From assembly GCA_028554755.1 (NCBI GenBank), contig JAPTOF010000003.1, positions 12,188,001-12,252,000 of the forward strand: a stretch of 64,000 bases of DNA. The letters are read 5' to 3'. Within the stretch, counting starts at the first letter, position 1; each line of letters opens with the position of its first letter. Shown here piece by piece: positions 58,301 through 64,000 of the stretch. Both the position numbers and the translations under genes were made by a program. Source of the stretch: Cordia subcordata (lineage: Eukaryota; Streptophyta; Magnoliopsida; Boraginales; Cordiaceae). The notes under the pieces were generated by a model, which made no database searches, was not told the origin of the DNA, and saw only the letters and a list, made by a program, of their open reading frames with translations.

Positions 58301-59033
58301 CAAGAGGGATTGTCCCTCAACTCCTCAGGAAAGAGAGCGTATGAGTAGAGTCCCTTATGCTTCAGCAATAGGATCTATCATGTACGCTATGACATGTACG
58401 AGGCCTGATGTGGCTTACTCCTTAGGAGTGGTCAGTAGATATCAATTTGATCCCGGTAAGAGACATTGGCAAGTGGCAAAAACCATCCTTAAGTATTTAA
58501 GAAATACTAAAGACTTATGGCTCGTCTATAGGGGTTCTGACATGAAACTAGTAGGTTACACTGATTCTACTTTCTAGTCAAATAGGGATGACAGTAAAAG
58601 CGTGTCTGGGTTCGTGTTTACCTTAAATGGTGGAACTATTTGCTGGAAAAGTTCCAAGCAACATACCGTGGTTGATTCTGTCTGTGAGGCAGAATACATA
58701 GCAGCGTCTGATGCAGCGAAGGAAGCAGTTTGGCTCAAGAAATTCATCACTAAACTTGGGGTTGTTCCTGACTTAGCTGGTCTAGTCACAATCTTCAGCG
58801 ATAGTACTAGTGCCATTGCTCAAGTGAAAGAACCTCGATCCCACCAAAAAGCCAAACATGTGCTGAGACGTTACCACCTAATCCGAGAAATCATAGCTAG
58901 AGGTGATGTCATTCTGCAGAAGATAGACAGCAAAGAGAATTTGGCTGACCCATTTACTAAGGCCCTCGGGGTCAAGGAGTTTGATTCACATCGAGAGAAG
59001 ATGGGTATAGGTTATAGATCTGACTGGCTTTAG
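58301..59033 (+). pseudogene. copia-2 RNase H
   Basis: YASAIGSIMYAMTCTRPDVA marks the connection. RNase H blocks are GYTDSTF (first Asp; followed by TAG 58575), VCEAEYIAASDAAKEAVW (Glu), FSDSTSAIAQ (Asp) and ENLADPFTKAL. The reading ends at TAG 59031, 17 bp before the LTR, the usual arrangement. Confidence 0.9.
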
Positions 59034-59047
59034 TCCAATTGGGAGAT

Positions 59048-60567
59048 TGTTAGGAATAGTGTCCTAAAGTCAGTCATCTATTGTATTTTAAGAATTGTTT
59101 ACACATGAGTTATGTTAATAATATTTGGCCATTACATCATATCGCACCATCTTCTCTTATTTTGAACATGATGTAGTTCCTTAGAACAATTGTGTGAGAT
59201 CATGTGAATGAGGCATGGTCTGATTGTTCTTAAAATCTGTTCGTAACCGAATGATGAAATTGGTACTAGGTCGTCAATTCCTTTGAGTAGAGGTTATTGT
59301 ATGTCATACGGGTTGGTCTTCCTCATGACCAATGGGTGTTGAGACACCGGTGTGACACACAGATAGGGTGTGGAGACACGCTTATTGAACATGACTCGTT
59401 TACAAGCATCCTATGGTACTTACCCTACTGTCAAAGGATTGCTTGTGGAGCACATGGTTGTAGTATTCCCTTCAACCTGAGACTGCCATAGATGCTTGCG
59501 AATTACTCCTCGTACTTTGGTGCCGGACTACCCGAATTTCCAATTTGGTGATGAAGGGTTACTGGGTACGAGCAAGTGTCGTGAAGCCAATGTGCAGGAC
59601 AAGATGGGATTGACCTACTCCGGGTATTGAGAGAATGATGTTCCACCTAGTCCTAACTCGTTAAGTCTTTGGCCAAAGCTTTCTGCGTGATGTGTCACGG
59701 AGACATGTCGTGATAAGTCATGACAAGATTAGGACTTAATGCAAAATAACTAATTAGGGGTTTGACAGTTGACCGTGCTCCCAGGATTGTTTCAGAATAT
59801 CGAGGGTCATAGGGGATATGCCATAGTGCCCAGGTTCATTGATAGTTGTCTTGTAATTTTTCAGCTTATCTGGACGTTGGGAACTGTTGCTAGACGGTAT
59901 CTCCGATTAGTATAGAGATTATCTTTGTATTACCGGCTTAAGTTTGAACCTATGGAGTCACACAAATGGTCAAGAATTTTATTGATGGATTGGTCTAATA
60001 TATTTAATTGAGAATTAAATATTCCATTATTTAATTGTGAATTAAATAAAGGAATTAATAATTATTGTATTTGAATATTTAATTAGAAATTAAATATTTA
60101 ATATTAATTGTTAAAAGTTTACGGATTTAATTTCATGTATTTTTTGCTAGCACATAAAATGTGGCATGAATTAAATTTTAGGCTAAATGGGTTAAAAAAA
60201 ATTAAATAGAGATTTAATTTATAATAGGGTTAAAAGGTTTGGGCCCAATTGGGTTGGAGGAAATAAGCCTGGGACTTATGAAGGCCCGACTCCTTTTGTT
60301 CTATAAAAGGAGAGGTATTGTACATTTTTCTTTCTAGGGTTTTTAGTTTTTCCTACAGAAAAAAATATATTCCTCCTTCCTTAAAAACCCTAGCCTCCAT
60401 CATTATCTCTTGGCTGCATACGAAGAGGAGGAAGATCAAGCTTCCGCAAGACTACTTGTCAAGAACACATATTCATGTCACGAATATCCAGGTACTAATC
60501 ATGTTCTTTGTGAAAATTTTAATTTATAAGAGCCTGATCCTGGAAGAATTTGTGAAAAATTACTTCA
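59048..60567 (+). mobile_element. copia-2 3' LTR
   Basis: It starts TGTTAGGAATAGTGTCC after the purine tract TTGGGAGAT and ends AATTACTTCA, 1520 bp. A TATA-like CTATAAAAGG is at 60301-60310, as in the solo copy 14296-15778. The sequence following 60567 is the tail of gypsy LTR G, which fixes the boundary. Confidence 0.93.
60301..60310 (+). promoter_or_regulatory. TATA box of the copia-2 LTR
   Basis: CTATAAAAGG is about 1.25 kb into the LTR and is conserved at 15515-15524 in the solo LTR. Confidence 0.6.
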
Positions 60568-60581
60568 CAAATAGCATATCA

Positions 60582-60595
60582 ACACACATACATAT

Positions 60596-60627
<32 letters not shown>

Positions 60628-61504
60628 ATGTGTGTATATATGTATATTAAGCCATCAAAATCCCATAACATAAGAGTGTAAAATCAACTTATTACACAAG
60701 CTAAATCACCCGTAATCAAGTCTACTCAAACGTAACACAAAATAGGATGAAAGAGAAATATAGAAACTCCCCTTTCATCCTTGATGTGGCTTTACAATCC
60801 TTTGAGTAAATCTTGAAATCTAAGTATCCCTCCAAATTAGGTTGAATCCAAGAGGGAAGTGTGTGTGTATATGTATATGTGTGAGGTGGGTAAAGTAGGG
60901 TTTTATGCGTATGAAACGAGCGGGAGGAGTGTGTGTGTAAAGATATAAAAAATATGCTCAAAATGGCCTTAAATAGCTCTTCTTTACTGTGAAAGCCAGT
61001 CAGTATGTCGGTCTCCCGACCTCCAGAACAAGGGAATCCAGCCATATTTTGGAAGCTCTCTGATCTAGGTTGGAAGTGGGGCCTGAAGCATGGTAGGAGA
61101 TAGGGCTAATCGACTGGCCTTGGACTAGGGTATGACCGACCTTGGCCAGAAAACTCCTATTTTTACTCATTTCATGCTTGATCTTGCCCGGTTGCTCTGT
61201 TCTTCGCCTGACGACCTCCAAATGCAATCTTCTTGATTTTTTCAAGTCCAAAACACCCTTGACTTTGCTCCAACATAAAAACATCATCCATTTAAGCTAA
61301 GAGTATCACCATAATTTTCACCTAAAACAAGGAATAAATGCGCATTAGTGTGACATTTACATTCCAAGCTCAACTATGGATATTTGAAGCATAGTATGCA
61401 CAAATATGGTGTAAATGCTATATTAATACACCTAATAAAGCACAAGAATACCTCAAACATGTATAGAAATGTAATGCAAACACACACCCAACCATGACAC
61501 ATCA
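60582..61504 (-). mobile_element. Gypsy LTR copy H, right piece (minus strand)
   Basis: The minus strand starts TGATGTGTCATGGTTGGG at 61504 and contains CTATTTAAGGCC (near 60970) downstream of degenerate palindromic words (GGTCGGGAGACCGAC near 61010), as in the U3 of the other copies. It ends in a (TG)n tract at about 60592-60645. The left continuation is 48833-49047. Confidence 0.75.
60592..60650. repeat. (TA)/(TG)n microsatellite inside LTR H
   Basis: ATACATATATATATGTGTGTG followed by further TG and TGTA units. The facing CA-rich tract at 48995-49036 is the other side of the same original microsatellite. Confidence 0.9.
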
Positions 61505-61740
61505 CATACGTACAAGTAAAAGCAAACAGCACAAACAAATGAAGCAAACATGAAAAAAACAATTAAGCTTCACCACACCATGTTGTTAAGTAAAACAATA
61601 TGATTTAATAAAGGAAAAAACATACGTAGCCACCCTCAGGCTACGAGAAATCAAGTACCATTATCAAAATAAAAAATAAAAAATGCAAATTAATGTTGTC
61701 TAACATAAAAATAAGTTATATCATCTATAACAATTACAAA
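61505..61740. other. AT-rich spacer, nothing recognised
   Basis: No coding or repeat structure beyond A-rich runs was seen between LTR H and the next remnant. Confidence 0.5.
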
Positions 61741-64000
61741 ATTTTTTGATAGTGGTGATATCGGATGCCAGCACCTTTATCCCATTAGAAGGAGTAACAG
61801 CCCTATCTTCCACAAGAAAAAGAGTTGAGGCAACACCATCCCCAAAAGCGAAGATAGATAAGGCTTCTATGGATGTTATTGTGGGAGCATCGGTATCTAC
61901 CTCCCTCGATCCACCAACAGCACCATTTAGGCAGGAGAAACTAATTCATCCATGCCCATGGCAACCAACATGTCCAGAGCAATAGAAGGGTCCTTGGCAG
62001 TATCTCAATGGCCTTTTTATGGCCCTTCTTGAAACCAAACTTGTACTGGATGATGGCATCCTTAAGAAATGTAGCCTGATATTCTGAAAAATCCCTAAAT
62101 TCTATGACAATAGCATTTCGGGCATTCTGCAGCTCCCGCTCTAGTACCTCGATGCGCTTGGTGGTTGATTGGTTCACTAATATGTAGGCCTCCCCCCTGA
62201 CACCGTTTTCTTTACTTCAGCATAAAGGTCCTCAAGTTCCTTCCTTTGATTGGTGATAGAAGTCTTCAGGGAGTCATTTAGGTCCTTCTACTTCTACAGC
62301 TCCCTGTCCTTGGCCTTTAATTCCTTGGTATGAAAGGCCCCTTTAGGTCTTTGAGGTCTGCAAGGTGTTTGACTTGGGCAATATCCTTGGCAGCCCTCAG
62401 CTTCTTCATCTTCCTTTTGAACCTTTCCAACTCAGCAGACTTGGAAGTCTCGTCTAATGATCGGCTGGCAATCTTATTACTGAGTGCCCAGCCAAATAGA
62501 CTAGCTCAAGGGCTTTCTTTATGATAGCCTGTAGGTAAAAACAAAAAAAGAAGAGAAGATAGAAAAGTATAAGGGAATGGCCCAACGAGAAAGGGACAAG
62601 ATAGAGTGAAATGCAAAATTGCAAGAACGCTTACGTGATTGTTGGGTTCACCCAAGGAGCAGCACAAGATCGAAGTCTTCACTTGGGTGATTAGAGTGAC
62701 CACACTACGTCCCTCATCTACAACGTCAACTGTCAGGGTTAATATTCCCCTGAAGGCTTGGTCGACGGGGTGGAGGTTGATGGCCCAGTAAGTTGAGTAG
62801 AAGACACTCCTCTCCCCTATTGCTCGATGGCGTGAGAGGACTTGGCCTCTTCAGTGCATGCTGGGCCCTTCCTAAGATGCTAAAGGGGCTGACTCTCTAT
62901 CTTTTCTGAATCATCAAAGATCTCTTTAATAAGGCGCTTGCTTCCCCAATCATGGTTGGAGCTGGAGTGACGAGGAAGGCTGCCCTTGCAAATAACAATG
63001 CCCTGAGTAGGCCTGTAGAGCGGCCCGATCAGGGCAGCCACCTTGGTTGGCCGATAATAGGCCTTAAAGAGCCTGCCCTCTATAGTGGGCTTGCAGTAAA
63101 CACTGGATTTCTTCATGGTGAGGAATAAGTTGCCTTCTCTGGTGACCAACCATACTTGTGATAAAGAAGGAGAAGTTTAGAATTTGCAAGTCAAGATGTG
63201 TGCATCAAATGACAAGATTTTGAAGGAAAAAAGGTTCCAACCTAGTTGATCGACCACGGTAGGAACTCTAGATATAGTTTGGAGGCATTAACCCTTTATA
63301 GGGCTTGGTATTTGATGAATAAAGCTTTCCCTATATCCCAAAGCAAGGTGAACCTTTTTCTTTCTCTTCGAGTAAGCTTTAGGACTTTATTAAGTGCCTT
63401 CTCGATCCCCTGAGTAAGATTGAGTTGGGACCACTCTACGTTCACCCCTTGGGACTCGGGCAACTCATTAAAACATATTGATAATGCCACCCCTTATGTG
63501 AGGTGAGATTCCTCTTTAAAACAACCTGCTGGTTCCTTGCAGTGATATAGTACCAGCCATCCTCCTATTTATGGGCAAGATGAAACAAACTATGAAAGCA
63601 GTTGATAGATAGTTTGATTTGATGTGCTTGGAAGTATGAGTACCACTTGATAAGAGCTGTCCAACCATTTGGGCATAATTGATTGGAGCAGATCCCATAG
63701 TGGTTCAAATAATCACAGATGAAACGAGGAATAGGCAACCTACGACCTATAGCAAAGAAGTTCTTGTAGAATGTTATGTCGCCATCTTTTCCTTGGCAGG
63801 CATACTCATGAGGATTGGGGAGCCTAACAACATAATTGTCGGGAACCTCTAACAAAGAGTAATGTTCTCTAGTATGGTGTGGTTGAGGTTAGGCTCCCTG
63901 AGCAAATAATTAAAGGAGGCTCCTGCTTTCACCACCGCAGGGGCTTCTTCCTTAAAAGCTTCCTCTATGTCCTCATCATCTATGAGAGCCCCCACTCTGT
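61741..64000 (-). pseudogene. Remnant resembling 'putative gypsy type transposon' proteins
   Basis: Reading the minus strand from the window edge gives YKNFFAIGRRLPIPRFICDY, LNHYGICSNQLCPNGWTALI (63855-63565), ERKRFTLLWDIGKALF (63490-63296) and YCKPTIEGRLFKAYYRPTKV (63149-62880). A highly charged, coiled-coil-like part follows near 62520-61940 (KRIEVLERELQNARNAIVIE). This order of a globular part, a middle part and a coiled coil recalls the plant transposon-associated proteins of the PF04195 type. It is broken by stops and frameshifts and continues right of the window. The assignment is from memory of the family. Confidence 0.4.

Larger units (their letters stand above)
52315..60567 (+). mobile_element. 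Ty1/copia retrotransposon 'copia-2', nearly complete, 5' LTR mostly deleted
   Basis: It consists of a 50-bp remnant of the 5' LTR, a primer-binding site, an unusually long leader (2.7 kb), gag, protease, integrase, RT, RNase H, a purine tract and a complete 1520-bp 3' LTR. The right target copy is CAAAT (60568-60572) inside LTR G. The left copy was lost with most of the 5' LTR and about 35-40 bp of LTR G. Pol is nearly colinear with only single-base stops, so this is the youngest-looking coding copy in the window. Confidence 0.92.

Noticed and set aside
1..64000. Endogenous pararetrovirus, CRISPR array, tRNA or rRNA genes
   Set aside because: All reverse transcriptase regions are flanked by LTRs and have copia- or gypsy-type domain order. 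No regular spacer-repeat array, rRNA block or convincing tRNA cloverleaf was seen, though a tRNA could be missed by eye.

Overview
This window is plant nuclear DNA, almost certainly from a eudicot. It holds two intron-containing plant genes set in a dense nest of LTR retrotransposons, with long AT-rich intergenic DNA, microsatellites and large solo LTRs. I cannot name the species. No bacterial, organellar, CRISPR or rRNA feature was seen. All coordinates come from reading the sequence by eye. Splice sites were placed by GT/AG rule, reading phase and family knowledge.

Layout. 1-7910: right-hand part of a degenerate Athila-like Ty3/gypsy element ending in a full 3' LTR. 7911-17138: a Ty1/copia element ('copia-1') whose leader was hit by the Athila-like element. 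It ends in one full and one 5'-truncated LTR in tandem, and the second is interrupted by a solo LTR of another copia family. 17139-20981: a minus-strand gypsy LTR, itself split by a plus-strand solo LTR with perfect ACAAT target duplications, sitting in a minus-strand copia LTR. 20982-26292: AT-rich intergenic DNA with a MITE-like element and a triplicated segment upstream of the next gene.

Genes. 26293-29147 (+): an apyrase 7-type GDA1/CD39 nucleoside phosphatase with two coding exons, 751 aa. 31573-42196 (-): a multiple inositol polyphosphate phosphatase (MINPP/phytase-type histidine acid phosphatase) with eleven coding exons, 496 aa, a signal peptide and a C-terminal KSEL. The two genes converge and both look intact. 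Intron 4 of the MINPP gene (5.2 kb) carries three layers of copia remnants, including a 1.3-kb internally deleted element with intact LTRs and CATTT target duplications.

42197-64000: MINPP upstream region, a (TA)n tract and an approximately 22-bp minisatellite, then a second TE nest. It contains a SIRE-like copia fragment split by a gypsy solo LTR, a SIRE-like solo LTR (-), a gypsy solo LTR split by a nearly complete second copia element ('copia-2', 52315-60567), pieces of a minus-strand gypsy LTR, and a minus-strand remnant resembling 'putative gypsy type transposon' proteins.

No clearly new biological system is visible. The most unusual signals are noncoding: a run of stable hairpins with two closely matched copies in the leader just upstream of copia-2 gag; a paired hairpin motif with compensatory changes in the copia-1 leader; clustered GTCGAC palindromes just upstream of the TATA-like box in the gypsy LTR family; two further short-motif arrays inside the same LTRs; and a strong bias of ORF-breaking stops toward C-to-T type changes.
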